This document shows, piece by piece, positions 32,315-41,015 of a stretch of 64,000 nucleotides of DNA. Each line of letters opens with the position of its first letter. Position 1 is the stretch's first letter. The notes beneath the pieces were generated by a model. That model had not been told where the DNA came from, ran no database searches, and saw only the letters and a list, made by a program, of their open reading frames with translations. The stretch lies in the NCBI GenBank assembly GCA_020634335.1, contig JACKBY010000017.1, forward strand, positions 8,344-72,343. The letters are read 5' to 3'. A program made the position numbers and the translations under genes. The DNA is from Promineifilum sp. (GTDB taxonomy: Bacteria; Chloroflexota; Anaerolineae; Promineifilales; Promineifilaceae).

Positions 32315-34168
32315 CTACAATTCCGCCGATCGCGTCCTGATCCGCTTCTGCACGTGCGCCGCGAACTCCGCCAGCGGCACGTCGTTGCGCTGCTCCCCAT
32401 CACGATAGCGCACGGCCAGCGTCTCGGCCGCCGCCTCCTGCCCGCCGACGATGACCATGTAGGGCACCTTCATCAGTTGCGCGGCGCGAATCTTGGCCCC
32501 CATGCGCTCGCTTCCCAGATCGATATGCGCGCGGATGCCATTGTCCACCAGGTGCGCCGCCACGCGCCGGGCATAGTCGTGATGATCGTCGGTGATGGGG
32601 ATGACCCGCACCTGCTCCGGCGACAGCCAGACCGGGAAGTTGCCGCCATAATGCTCGATCAGGAAGCCGATGTAGCGCTCGTGCGCCCCCAGCGGCGCGC
32701 GATGAATGCAATAGGGCATCTCCGGCCGTCCGTCGCGGTTGGTGAAGGTCAGATCGAAGCGCGCCGGCTGCACGAAATCGATCTGGTTGGTCGCTAGCGT
32801 GAACTCCCGGCCGACCACGCTCCAGGCCTGCACGTCGATCTTCGGGCCGTAAAACGCCGCTTCCCCGTCCACTTCCTCATAGGGCACGCCGGCTTTCTGC
32901 ATCACCCGCCGCACGATGTCTTCGGCCTTCAGCCAGGCCGCCTCGTCGTTGGCATACTTCACGCCCAACCCCTTACGGTCGTGCTTGCTGAAGCGCATCA
33001 CAAAGCGCTCGATGCCGAACAGGTCGAAATAGCGCCGGTAGAGGTCGATGACCGCCATGAACTCCTCTTCCACTTGTTCCTCGGCACAGTAGATGTGCGC
33101 GTCATTCTGATCAGCGGCCCGCACGCGCATCAGCCCAAACAGTTCGCCGCTCTGCTCATAGCGGTAGACCATGCCGTATTCGGCCAGCCGCAGCGGCAGA
33201 TCGCGATAACTACGCGGCCGGGCGGCAAAAATCTTGTGGTGGAACGGGCAATTCATCGGCTTCAAATAGTAGCGCGTGTCTTCGCGCTCCATCGGCGGGA
33301 ACATGCTGTCGGCGAAGAAAGGCAGATGGCCGCTGTGGCGAAAGAGCTCTTCCTTGGCGATGTGGGGCGTGGCGACGCGCTGGTAGCCGGCGGCGTCTTC
33401 CATCTCGTGGGCCAGGTTCTCCAGCTCCTCGCGCAGGATATTGCCGTTGGGCAACCACAACGGCAGACCCGGCCCGATCTCCTCATCCATGACAAATAGG
33501 TCCAGCTCGCGGCCGAGCTTGCGGTGGTCGCGCTTCTTGGCCTCTTCCATCAGTTGCATGTGGCGCTTAAGGTCCTTCTTGTTGAACCACGCCGTGCCGT
33601 AGATGCGCTGCAGCATCGGGCGCGACTGGTCGCCGCGCCAATAGGCGGCTGCCGTGCCCGTCAGGGTGAAGGCATCGACCGGGATCAGCCCCGTGTGGGC
33701 CACGTGCGGGCCCTTGCACAGGTCTTCAAACGCATCGTGGCGATAGGTACTGATGACCAGCTCCTCGATGGCTCGCGCTTTGTCTTCCACGTCGCCGCCA
33801 TATTCGTTGAATTCGCCGCGCAGCAAGCCATCGATGATCTCCAGCTTATAGGGTTGATCCTTGAACAGCTCGCGGGCTTCGTCGGCCGTCACCACCTTGT
33901 AGCGCAGCGGATGCTTGCCGGCAATGATCTGGCGCATGCGTTTCTCGATGCGCGCCAAATCGGCCGGGTTGAAGGTGCGCCGGCGGCCGTTCTCGTCCTC
34001 GCCCAGGTCAAAGTCGTAGTAAAAGCCGTCATCGACGGGCGGGCCGATGCCCAGCTTGGCCCCCGGAAACAGATCCAACACGGCCTGGGCCATCACGTGG
34101 GCGGCCGTGTGCCGCAGCTTGTACAATTCAGACTGCTCGTATGGCTCTGCGCTATCCATCGGTTGCAT
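32315..34168 (-). CDS. thrS: threonyl-tRNA synthetase, second copy
   Basis: Class II aaRS that charges tRNA-Thr. 617 residues from ATG 34168 (GGAG 8 bp upstream); a GTG at 34204 overlaps the first copy's stop. It lacks the N-terminal TGS domain and begins at the editing domain: HTAAH and CKGPH carry the editing residues. In the catalytic domain the zinc Cys is in MNCPFHH, with His in NDAHIYC and CIHRAPLGAHER. The motif-2 loop reads RVRAADQND, where the usual sequence is RVRGFTxDD. A C-terminal anticodon-binding domain is present. It is a paralogue of the gene upstream, and its divergent motif 2 raises the question of altered specificity. Confidence 0.93.
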   Translation of the reverse strand: MQPMDSAEPYEQSELYKLRHTAAHVMAQAVLDLFPGAKLGIGPPVDDGFYYDFDLGEDENGRRRTFNPADLARIEKRMRQIIAGKHPLRYKVVTADEARELFKDQPYKLEIIDGLLRGEFNEYGGDVEDKARAIEELVISTYRHDAFEDLCKGPHVAHTGLIPVDAFTLTGTAAAYWRGDQSRPMLQRIYGTAWFNKKDLKRHMQLMEEAKKRDHRKLGRELDLFVMDEEIGPGLPLWLPNGNILREELENLAHEMEDAAGYQRVATPHIAKEELFRHSGHLPFFADSMFPPMEREDTRYYLKPMNCPFHHKIFAARPRSYRDLPLRLAEYGMVYRYEQSGELFGLMRVRAADQNDAHIYCAEEQVEEEFMAVIDLYRRYFDLFGIERFVMRFSKHDRKGLGVKYANDEAAWLKAEDIVRRVMQKAGVPYEEVDGEAAFYGPKIDVQAWSVVGREFTLATNQIDFVQPARFDLTFTNRDGRPEMPYCIHRAPLGAHERYIGFLIEHYGGNFPVWLSPEQVRVIPITDDHHDYARRVAAHLVDNGIRAHIDLGSERMGAKIRAAQLMKVPYMVIVGGQEAAAETLAVRYRDGEQRNDVPLAEFAAHVQKRIRTRSAEL

Positions 34169-34200
34169 GATAGGTTCTCCACTCATTCGTGTACCACCGC

Positions 34201-36030
34201 TCACAATTCCAGCGAACGCGCGGCGATTAACCCCGACACGTCCCGCAAGAACGTGGCCAGCGGTTGTGCGCCGCGGTCGTCGTTGTCGCGCGTGCGAACG
34301 GCCACCGCCCCGGCCTCCTCCTCCTTGTCGCCCACCACCAGCATGTAGGGCGTCTTCTGAAGTTGAGCGGCGCGGATCTTCTTGTTCATGCGCTCGCTGC
34401 TGTCATCGACCGTCACGCGGATGCCCGCGGCCTTCAGGTCGGCGGCGACCGCCTGGGCATAGGCCACGTGCCGGTCGGCGATGGGGATCACCGTTGCCTG
34501 CACCGGCGACAGCCATAGCGGGAACGCGCCGTTGAAGTGCTCGATGAGGATGCCCACGAAGCGCTCCATGCTGCCGAACGGCGCGCGATGGATCATCACG
34601 GGCCGGTGCTTCTGGCCGTCCTCGCCCGTGTATTCCAGGTCGAAGCGCTCCGGCAGCAGAAAGTCCACCTGCACCGTGCCCAGTTGCCACTCGCGTTTTA
34701 ACACGTCGCGGAAAATGAAGTCGAGCTTGGGGCCATAGAAGGCGGCCTCGCCCTCTTCAATCGTGTAGTTGAGACCCAGCTTGTCAGCTGCGTTGCGGAT
34801 GGCGGCGATGCCCCGCGCCCACATCTCCGGCTCGCCGGCATATTTGTCGCTGGCCGGGTCGTTGATGCCCAGCCGGGCGCGGAAGTCGCTGAACCCAATC
34901 GTGCCGAAGACATACTGGATCAGATCGACGACGGCGATGAACTCCTCCTCCAGTTGCTCCGGGGCCACGAAGAGATGGGAGTCGTCGACCGTGAAACCGC
35001 GCACGCGCGTCAGCCCCGTCAGCTCGCCGCTCTTCTCGTAGCGGTAGACCGTGCCGAACTCGGCCAGCCGGTAGGGCAGGTCGCGATAGCTGCGCGGCTC
35101 GCTGCGATAGATCTCGATGTGGTGCGGGCAATTCATCGGTTTCAGCAGAAATTCTTCCTCATCAACCTTGATCGGCGTGTACTGGCTGTCCTTATAATAG
35201 GGATAGTGGCCGCTTTTCCGGTAGAGTTCCAGGTTGCCGATGTGAGGCGTGATCACCGGCAGATAGCCGCGCTCCAGTTGAGCCTGTCGCAGAAAATTCT
35301 CCAGCGTCTCGCGCAGCACCGCGCCCTTGGGCAGCCACAGCGGCAGCCCGGAGCCGACCAGCGGCGAGATGTGGAATAGCCCCAATTGCTTGCCCAGGCG
35401 GCGGTGATCGCGCAGTTTGGCCTCCTCCAGCCGTTGCAGATACTCATCCAGCTCGGCCTTGTTGTGCCAGGCCGTGCCGTAAATGCGTTGCAGTTGCGGG
35501 TTGTGTTCGTCGCCGCGCCAGTAGGCACCGCTGGTGCGCAGGAGCTTCACGGCGTTGGCCTTAATGTCGCGCGTGCGGCCGACGTGCGGCCCGCGGCACA
35601 AATCGACGAACTCGCGCTGGCGATAGAGGCCCACCTCAACCGCCGGTTCCGTCGTCGGCTCGCCGTTCTCGTCCACCTTGCCCGCGGCCAGGGCCTCGAT
35701 CAGTTCCACCTTGTATGGCTGTCCGGCGAAAAAATCCAGCGCCTCGCCGACCGGCAGGGTCGTGTGCTCGAAGGCCGCATTCTCGCGCAAAAGCTCTTGC
35801 ATCCGCGCCTCGATGCGCTCCAAATCTTCGGGCGTGAAGGTGCGCGGTTTGCCGCGCTCGTCCAGACCCAGGTCGAAGTCATAATAAAAGCCGTCTTCCA
35901 CCGGCGGGCCGATTGCCAGCCGCACCTCCGGGAAGAGGTCCACCACCGCCTCGGCCATCACGTGGGCCGCCGAGTGGCGGATGCGATATAAGTCCGATTC
36001 GATATAAGGAACATTACCGTTGTCTGCCAT
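34201..36030 (-). CDS. thrS: threonyl-tRNA synthetase, first copy
   Basis: 609 residues from ATG 36030 (AGGT upstream). It too lacks TGS and starts in the editing domain (HSAAH, CRGPH). The catalytic domain has canonical motifs: zinc Cys in MNCPHH (about 302), motif 2 TRVRGFTVDDSH (zinc His about 353) and MIHRAPFGSMERF (zinc His about 482). The anticodon-binding domain ends the protein. A Thr T-box leader lies directly upstream, so expression should respond to uncharged tRNA-Thr. The downstream paralogue begins within a few bases and is probably in the same transcript. Confidence 0.96.
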   Translation of the reverse strand: MADNGNVPYIESDLYRIRHSAAHVMAEAVVDLFPEVRLAIGPPVEDGFYYDFDLGLDERGKPRTFTPEDLERIEARMQELLRENAAFEHTTLPVGEALDFFAGQPYKVELIEALAAGKVDENGEPTTEPAVEVGLYRQREFVDLCRGPHVGRTRDIKANAVKLLRTSGAYWRGDEHNPQLQRIYGTAWHNKAELDEYLQRLEEAKLRDHRRLGKQLGLFHISPLVGSGLPLWLPKGAVLRETLENFLRQAQLERGYLPVITPHIGNLELYRKSGHYPYYKDSQYTPIKVDEEEFLLKPMNCPHHIEIYRSEPRSYRDLPYRLAEFGTVYRYEKSGELTGLTRVRGFTVDDSHLFVAPEQLEEEFIAVVDLIQYVFGTIGFSDFRARLGINDPASDKYAGEPEMWARGIAAIRNAADKLGLNYTIEEGEAAFYGPKLDFIFRDVLKREWQLGTVQVDFLLPERFDLEYTGEDGQKHRPVMIHRAPFGSMERFVGILIEHFNGAFPLWLSPVQATVIPIADRHVAYAQAVAADLKAAGIRVTVDDSSERMNKKIRAAQLQKTPYMLVVGDKEEEAGAVAVRTRDNDDRGAQPLATFLRDVSGLIAARSLEL

Positions 36031-36089
36031 CACTTACCTCATGAAACCACCACACCCGTTGACACCGTGCCAATGGCCTGTTGGTTGTC

Positions 36090-36438
36090 GTCCAAAACAA
36101 AAACGCCGCCGCCCCACATTGGGGCGACGGCGGTCGCGGTTCCACCCAACTTCGCCGGACGCGAACATCCGGTGATCTTGATTCGGCCGATAACGGGGCC
36201 TGCCGGGCCGTCTTATTGGGTGGGCAGACGTTCTGTCTGCCCTGGGAGGCAAACCGTGGGTCCGCCTCAACCGTTCAGCCGGCCGCTCCCGGGTGGTTTT
36301 CGTCGCCTTCGTCTGCGGTGATCCGCTCTCAGCCCGTGGCGGTTCACTCTCTGGTGCGCGTCTGGCGATTACTCGTCCCGGTCAACGCGTTGATTATACT
36401 GATGCGATGCGTATTTCAATACGCATCCCACCTGCCTG
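36090..36438 (-). ncRNA. T-box riboswitch leader for thrS (threonine)
   Basis: On the reverse strand a complete T-box leader precedes thrS. A stem I region has an AGAGAG-type distal motif (complement at 36341-36354) and GCTGAGAGCGG. A specifier region GAAAACCACCCGGGAG carries ACC codons (36292-36297), consistent with threonine. The conserved T-box sequence tGGGTGGAACCGCG lies at 36135-36148. A GC-rich terminator hairpin at 36104-36132 is followed by TTTTTGTTTT. When uncharged tRNA-Thr binds the specifier and T-box bulge, the antiterminator should form and let thrS be read. Confidence 0.93.
36104..36132 (-). terminator. terminator of the thrS T-box
   Basis: A 12-bp stem (one G-T wobble) closes a 5-nt loop and is followed on the reverse strand by TTTTTGTTTT. 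It competes with the T-box antiterminator. Confidence 0.9.
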
Positions 36439-36445
36439 AATCTTG

Positions 36446-36473
36446 ATTATAGATCACAGCTAACGGATGTCAA
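36446..36473 (-). promoter_or_regulatory. sigma-70 promoter of the thrS operon
   Basis: Reverse-strand TTGACA (36468-36473) and TATAAT (36446-36451) with a 16-bp spacer, both perfect consensus. They lie just before the T-box leader, so transcription should begin near 36438. Confidence 0.93.
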
Positions 36474-36507
36474 GTCTGTGGGTCGCCGGCCCTTCCAATC
36501 GTCGCAG

Positions 36508-36607
36508 GGCCGGATCCTTATCCGGCCACCAAAAGCAAGATGCCCCGCCCTCGACCGGGAGCCGGTTAAAAAAGCGACCCGTAGAGAGCGGCCGACTCCC
36601 GAAAAAC
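36508..36607. repeat. dispersed hairpin repeat, inverted copy
   Basis: It contains a perfect GGCCGGAT/ATCCGGCC hairpin (36508-36527), an AGCCGGTTAAAAAA remnant (36560-36573) and agagcggccga (36584-36594). Read in reverse it aligns with the hairpins and tcggccgctct block at 2905-2988. Confidence 0.65.
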
Positions 36608-36665
36608 CCTCATCCCCGCGCCGGTTCAGTTGTTTGCCGGGCCGGACGTTGTACACTAGAGAGCC

Positions 36666-37322
36666 ATGTCCACGTCTGATCGGCTCCCCTGGCGCGAGGC
36701 CGCCCGCGCCCGCCTGCACGACGCCACCCTGGCCGAACTCCTCGGCCGCCTGGGCACGACCGACGTCTCCTTCAACTACCGCTGGGAGCACGTCACGGCC
36801 GTCGTGACCCTGGCCTTGCGGCTGGCCGAGCTAACCGGTGCCGACGCCGATATCGTCGAGGCCGCCGCCTGGCTCCATGACATCTGTAAATATAGCGACG
36901 GCCAGCGCCACCCACAGGCCGGAGCCGCCTACGCCCGCGCCTTCCTGCCCACGACCGACTTCCCACCGGAGAAGATCGAGGCCGTGGCCGGCGCCATCGC
37001 CGACCATATGGGCTTGTGGCGCGACGAGCCGCTCCTCATCCTGGAGGCGCAGGTGTTGTGGGATGCCGACAAGCTGGCCAAGATCGGGCTGACCGCCGTC
37101 TTCCACTGGACCGGCGGCCGGCTGGCCGGCGACGAGATGCGCACGCTGGCTGACCTCATCGCCCGCGGCCGTGACGCCGATTGGCAGTCGAAGACCGTCG
37201 CCTCCATGCATACCGAGCCGGCCCGGCGGGCGGCTGCAACGCGATTGGCCGCCTATCATGCTCTCTACGACGCGCTTGAAAGAGAGTTGGCCGGCGATGA
37301 CCTCGTAACGTCGGTTTCTTAG
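36666..37322 (+). CDS. HD-domain phosphohydrolase
   Basis: A 218-residue protein with the HD metal-site pattern: His in RWEHVTAV (about 42), the HD pair in AAWLHDICKY (about 70-71), His in AIADHMGLW (about 115) and Asp in LWDADKLAKIG (about 138). HD hydrolases cleave phosphodiesters or nucleotides. This small bacterial form resembles YedJ/YfbR-like members and its substrate is unknown. The gene is alone on the forward strand. Confidence 0.92.
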   Translation: MSTSDRLPWREAARARLHDATLAELLGRLGTTDVSFNYRWEHVTAVVTLALRLAELTGADADIVEAAAWLHDICKYSDGQRHPQAGAAYARAFLPTTDFPPEKIEAVAGAIADHMGLWRDEPLLILEAQVLWDADKLAKIGLTAVFHWTGGRLAGDEMRTLADLIARGRDADWQSKTVASMHTEPARRAAATRLAAYHALYDALERELAGDDLVTSVS

Positions 37323-37353
37323 CCGGTTCTGCCCCCTGGTTCCGACTCAAAAA

Positions 37354-37373
37354 CGCCGGTAAAGAAACCGGCG
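37354..37373. repeat. CGCCGGT/ACCGGCG hairpin
   Basis: A 7-bp perfect stem around AAAGAA, preceded by CTCAAAAA and followed by CTGCAAAAAAA, just past the HD gene. It resembles the GCCGG...CCGGC units of the dispersed repeat and could also act as a terminator. Confidence 0.55.
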
Positions 37374-37461
37374 CTGCAAAAAAACGGGGCCGGCGCGATG
37401 ATCTGCGCTGGCCCCGGTCTCTTAATCTGTGCAATCGGCAAAATACGCGGATTCGCTTTTC

Positions 37462-38646
37462 TTACGCTGTGGCCTCTTCCGGCGGCAGCGTGCCCAGCAC
37501 GGTATCTACCTTGTCCGCGTCAAGTCCGTTGCCCGGCGAGCCGGCTTGCGGCCGGCGCGGATAGGGCTTCATGCCAAACTGCGTCAGGGCCACCGCGCCC
37601 AGCCCGATCCAGGACACGACGAGTGCCAACAGCGCTCCGCCGATGCCGGCCGTCAGCAGGCCCACGATGCCCGTGATAAAGGTCAGCAGCCCCGTGCCCA
37701 ACGCGGCCGAGCGCACGATGCGCTCACTACCCTTGCCGCGCCCGAACACCCGCATGCCCAGCCATGTCCCCACGGCGATCCAGCCCAGGAAGCCGCCGAC
37801 CACCAGCGCCAACCCCAGCAAGAACATCAGCGGGAACCCCAGGAGACCGATGCAGACGAAGGTCAGGACGATCGATACCGGGATGAGCAACACGATAAGC
37901 GAGGGCACAGCGACGGCCGTCAGCGCGCCGGCCATCCCACTCACCAGCGACTTCTCCCGCGCTGTGGTCGTGATTTGTCGCAACTGATTGGGCATGATGG
38001 CCCCCGCCAGCAGGCCCAGGAAGCCGAACAGCAAGCTGCTGGAAACAACGGCCAGCAAGCGGCTGAAAAAGCCACCGCCCCGATCATAATGCTGATGGGA
38101 CATGGACGGCACCACGGGAACGGCCGGCACCGCCGGCATCTCCGGCATCTCCGGCATCTCCGGCATCGCCGGCATGGTCGGCATGGGCGCAACTTGGCCC
38201 GGCAACTCGAAATTCGGCATGTTCTGGAAGTCCCGCAACCACGGGCCCAGTTGCCCCAGCGGTGCCAGCTCCAGGTTCCGGATGGCGGTGCAGTTGCCGA
38301 AAGAGCGGCCGCCCGAGCCATCGCCCGACGCCTCGCCATTCAACAAGACACATTCACCGCTGATGAACGCATCGGCCCCGGCCACCAAATCGCCGTTAAA
38401 CAGCGTCAGATCGCCGTTCACCTGGCCGTCGATGATGGCATCGCCGTTGAACACAGCTACGTCGCCGTTGACCACAGCCCCGGATCGAACTTCCAGATCG
38501 CCGTCGAAGACGACGACGTCGTTGTTGACCACCTCGTCAGCCTCGATAACGGTATCGGAAAGCGGGGCGGCAAAGGCGGCTGCGGACAATGCCACCGTCA
38601 GCAGTATGGCCAATAACATAGATATGAGGACACGTCTCTTCTTCAT
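37462..38646 (-). CDS. membrane protein with N-terminal polymer-forming (bactofilin-like) domain
   Basis: 394 residues from ATG 38646 (AAGGAG upstream). A signal/TM segment is followed by beta-helix-like repeats (VVNNDVVVFDGDLEVRSG, VVNGDVAVFNGD, QVNGDLTLFNGD) typical of polymer-forming cytoskeletal domains, here on the exported side. A Met-Pro-rich spacer with MPEMPEMPEMP (about 165-190) leads to a C-terminal membrane block of about four spans. It is the last gene of a sigma/anti-sigma operon, which suggests it is an envelope protein under that regulation. Its role is otherwise unknown. Confidence 0.85.
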   Translation of the reverse strand: MKKRRVLISMLLAILLTVALSAAAFAAPLSDTVIEADEVVNNDVVVFDGDLEVRSGAVVNGDVAVFNGDAIIDGQVNGDLTLFNGDLVAGADAFISGECVLLNGEASGDGSGGRSFGNCTAIRNLELAPLGQLGPWLRDFQNMPNFELPGQVAPMPTMPAMPEMPEMPEMPAVPAVPVVPSMSHQHYDRGGGFFSRLLAVVSSSLLFGFLGLLAGAIMPNQLRQITTTAREKSLVSGMAGALTAVAVPSLIVLLIPVSIVLTFVCIGLLGFPLMFLLGLALVVGGFLGWIAVGTWLGMRVFGRGKGSERIVRSAALGTGLLTFITGIVGLLTAGIGGALLALVVSWIGLGAVALTQFGMKPYPRRPQAGSPGNGLDADKVDTVLGTLPPEEATA

Positions 38647-38696
38647 TTCACTGCTCCTTGCAGATGTTGTTTCCATTACTCCTGCGTCCTGTAAAA

Positions 38697-39248
38697 CTAA
38701 TTACGAGAAGCGACCGCCGTAGGTTGCACGAGCAACCGTTGGAAAACGCCACCCCACAGGAGGACAAGGCCCGCAAGGATAATAAACCAGCCGATCAGTA
38801 TCGGTTGTTCGATGACAAAACGCCCCGCGCCGACCATGAGCGCCTCGATAATCGTCGTCGCGGCCCGCCCTGTGCCGGCCAGCGACGACCAGACGCCGCC
38901 CAGCAGCGCCGGGCTGCTCAAAACGGGCGCGTAGCGCGCGGCCAGAAATAGGGCCACGATCAACGGCACGATCCCGCTCAGCAGCAGGACGGTGTAGGCC
39001 GTCCCCAGTGCGGCGCGCCGCGCCCGGCGGTTGGGCAGCCGGGCCAGCGTGCGGCCGGCGAAATCTATCGCCGGCATCAGGATCGGCGTCTGCCGGAACA
39101 GCAACTCGATGGCTGTCAGCGTCCGCCACTCCCGGTTGCAATCAGGACACGCGCGCAGGTGAGCCTCCAGTTCGGTGTGCCCATCGGCCGCAAGCTCACC
39201 ATCGAGCGCGTCCATCATCATCAGGTAATATCTATCTTCATGCTCCAT
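38697..39248 (-). CDS. zinc-finger (ZAS) anti-sigma factor
   Basis: A 183-residue membrane anti-sigma factor. The cytoplasmic zinc motif His-x3-Cys-x2-Cys is at H30/C34/C37 (ELEAHLRACPDCN). One or two membrane spans lie at about 79-100 and a further hydrophobic stretch at about 150-173. It binds and inactivates the ECF sigma factor encoded immediately upstream. No regulatory protease cut-site can be judged. Start ATG 39248. Confidence 0.92.
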   Translation of the reverse strand: MEHEDRYYLMMMDALDGELAADGHTELEAHLRACPDCNREWRTLTAIELLFRQTPILMPAIDFAGRTLARLPNRRARRAALGTAYTVLLLSGIVPLIVALFLAARYAPVLSSPALLGGVWSSLAGTGRAATTIIEALMVGAGRFVIEQPILIGWFIILAGLVLLWGGVFQRLLVQPTAVASRN

Positions 39249-39305
39249 GTCTTCTCTCCGCGAGCCGGCTTTTTGCCGTCCCGGCTTTTCTCCCCATATC
39301 CGCCC

Positions 39306-39962
39306 TCATACCGCCACTTCCGCCTCCACGGCAGGGGCCAAACCGCGCTCCAGCCCAGCCTCGGCCAGGATGCGCCGCGCGCGAAACAATCTTGACTTCA
39401 CGGCGCTGACGGTCGACGTCTGGGTTTCGGCGATCTCCTCATAGGACATGTCGTACCAGTAGCGCAAAATGACCGCCTGGCGGTATTCCTCAGGCAGCTC
39501 GGCCAATAAACTCTTAACCAATACTTCCCGTTCCTGAGCCAGAAACGCCGCTTCCGGCCCCTTGTTGTTGTCGCTGTGCAGCGCCGGATGGGGCGGCAGC
39601 GGTTCATCAATCGACAGCAGCACCGCCCGCCGCTTGCGTATCTGGTCGATACAGTAGTTCGACGTAATCGACAGCAGCCAGGTGCTGAACTTGTGGGCCG
39701 GGTCATAGCTGTTCAGCCGGGTATAGGCCCGGATGAAGGCTTCCTGCGCCGCCTCTTCCGCCTCGCCGGAATTGCTCAGCATGCGGTAGGCAAGGTTATA
39801 GACCGGTCCCTGATAGGCCTCAATCAACTGACCAAAGGCTTCTTTGTCGCCGCGTCTGGCTTGTTCCAGCCAGACCTGCTCATCGTTCAACGTACCAATC
39901 TCCTGACTATTCACTACTCTATACGGAAGTGGCCGCCCAGGGTTTCGCCGGGTTGCCGGCAT
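39306..39962 (-). CDS. ECF-family RNA polymerase sigma factor
   Basis: A 218-residue group IV sigma-70 factor. Region 2 is seen in GPVYNLAYRMLSNSGEAEEA and FIRAYTRLNSYDPAHKFSTW. Region 4 contains EYRQAVILRYWYDMSYEEIAE with its helix-turn-helix and KSRLFRARRIL. There is a short acidic linker between them and a C-terminal Ala/Glu-rich tail. It starts the three-gene unit sigma factor, anti-sigma factor, polymer-forming membrane protein, and probably transcribes its own operon. Confidence 0.95.
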   Translation of the reverse strand: MPATRRNPGRPLPYRVVNSQEIGTLNDEQVWLEQARRGDKEAFGQLIEAYQGPVYNLAYRMLSNSGEAEEAAQEAFIRAYTRLNSYDPAHKFSTWLLSITSNYCIDQIRKRRAVLLSIDEPLPPHPALHSDNNKGPEAAFLAQEREVLVKSLLAELPEEYRQAVILRYWYDMSYEEIAETQTSTVSAVKSRLFRARRILAEAGLERGLAPAVEAEVAV

Positions 39963-40144
39963 GTCGGGCCGGTCATCCTCCTACCCATCATACACCACAA
40001 TCAGTGGGGGTTGAGGTAATCTAATTTATAACGGCGCTGTGTCGCGGCTGATGCCGATATGCCCGACGGCCGATATGCTGTTAAAATTCATTCAACCTGA
40101 TCATCAGGCGGGCCGGCCCGTCGTCCCGCCTCACAAGTAGCTAT

Positions 40145-40975
40145 ATGACCCAAACGGAAAAGAGATCCCTGCCCTCCAGCCTCTATACGGAAGAGTACTT
40201 CCTGACGGCGTGCGAAGGGTATGACGTATTCATCGAATCGGAAGGGGCCCATCTGTCGCGGCGGCTGCGCGATGCCTTCGCCCTGGCCGACGTGCGGCCC
40301 GGCATGCGCCTGCTCGACGTGGGCTGTGGCCGGGGCGAGATCTTGCGCCACTGCATGCGCCTCGGCGTGGAAGCCCACGGCATGGATTACGCCGTGGCCG
40401 CGGCCCGCATGTCGCGCGAGGTGGTGGCCGCCGAAGTGGAGCGCGCCGCGGCTGAAGGCGCGCCATTGGCCTCGCGGCCGGGCGTGTTGCAGGCCGACGC
40501 CAAAACTCTCCCTTTCCCGTCCGCCTACTTCGACCGGGTGCTGATGTTCGATGTGGTGGAGCATCTTTTCCCGTGGGAGCTGCACCAGGCCTATCTGGAG
40601 ATCGCCCGCGTGCTGAAACCTGGCGGCCGCCTGGTGATCCACACCGCCCCCAACCGCTGGTACGATGCCTATGCCTACCCCTGGGTGCGCCGGATTCGCA
40701 TCCTGTTGGGGCAGGGCGAAGCCTACCCCAAGGACCCGCGCGCCATCACCCCCGTCAATCAGGACGTTCACGTCAACGAGCAAGACCTGCTGCGCATGCG
40801 CCGTGGCCTGAGGCAGGCCGGCTACACCGGCATTAAGGTCTGGCTCGATTCGCCGCCACAGAGTCGCACGGAGTCGCCCATCATGGCCGGTCTGCGCCGC
40901 GTGGCCTTTGACATCCCGCCGTTTCGCTGGTTTTTCGAACGCGAGGTTTTCGCCATCGCCGAACCCGGCCCGTAG
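40145..40975 (+). CDS. class I SAM-dependent methyltransferase
   Basis: A 276-residue Rossmann methyltransferase: motif I LLDVGCGRGE, GMDYAVAAAR, the ADAKTLPFPSAYFDRVLMFDVVEH stretch and LKPGGRLVI. The substrate is unknown. A Trp/Pro-rich C-terminal part and the neighbouring glycosyltransferase suggest a role in envelope glycan or lipid modification, but that is inference. It is the first of a forward-strand series; the 3' end is 41 bp before the glycosyltransferase gene. Confidence 0.9.
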   Translation: MTQTEKRSLPSSLYTEEYFLTACEGYDVFIESEGAHLSRRLRDAFALADVRPGMRLLDVGCGRGEILRHCMRLGVEAHGMDYAVAAARMSREVVAAEVERAAAEGAPLASRPGVLQADAKTLPFPSAYFDRVLMFDVVEHLFPWELHQAYLEIARVLKPGGRLVIHTAPNRWYDAYAYPWVRRIRILLGQGEAYPKDPRAITPVNQDVHVNEQDLLRMRRGLRQAGYTGIKVWLDSPPQSRTESPIMAGLRRVAFDIPPFRWFFEREVFAIAEPGP

Positions 40976-41015
40976 GGGCCGCGACCTTGCGCCCACCCCG
41001 CAGAACGAGCGACGA

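Noticed and set aside
36447..36791. Reverse-strand ORF over the thrS promoter and HD gene start
   Set aside because: It is a shadow of the HD gene and of repeat DNA, and the perfect promoter and T-box explain the region better.
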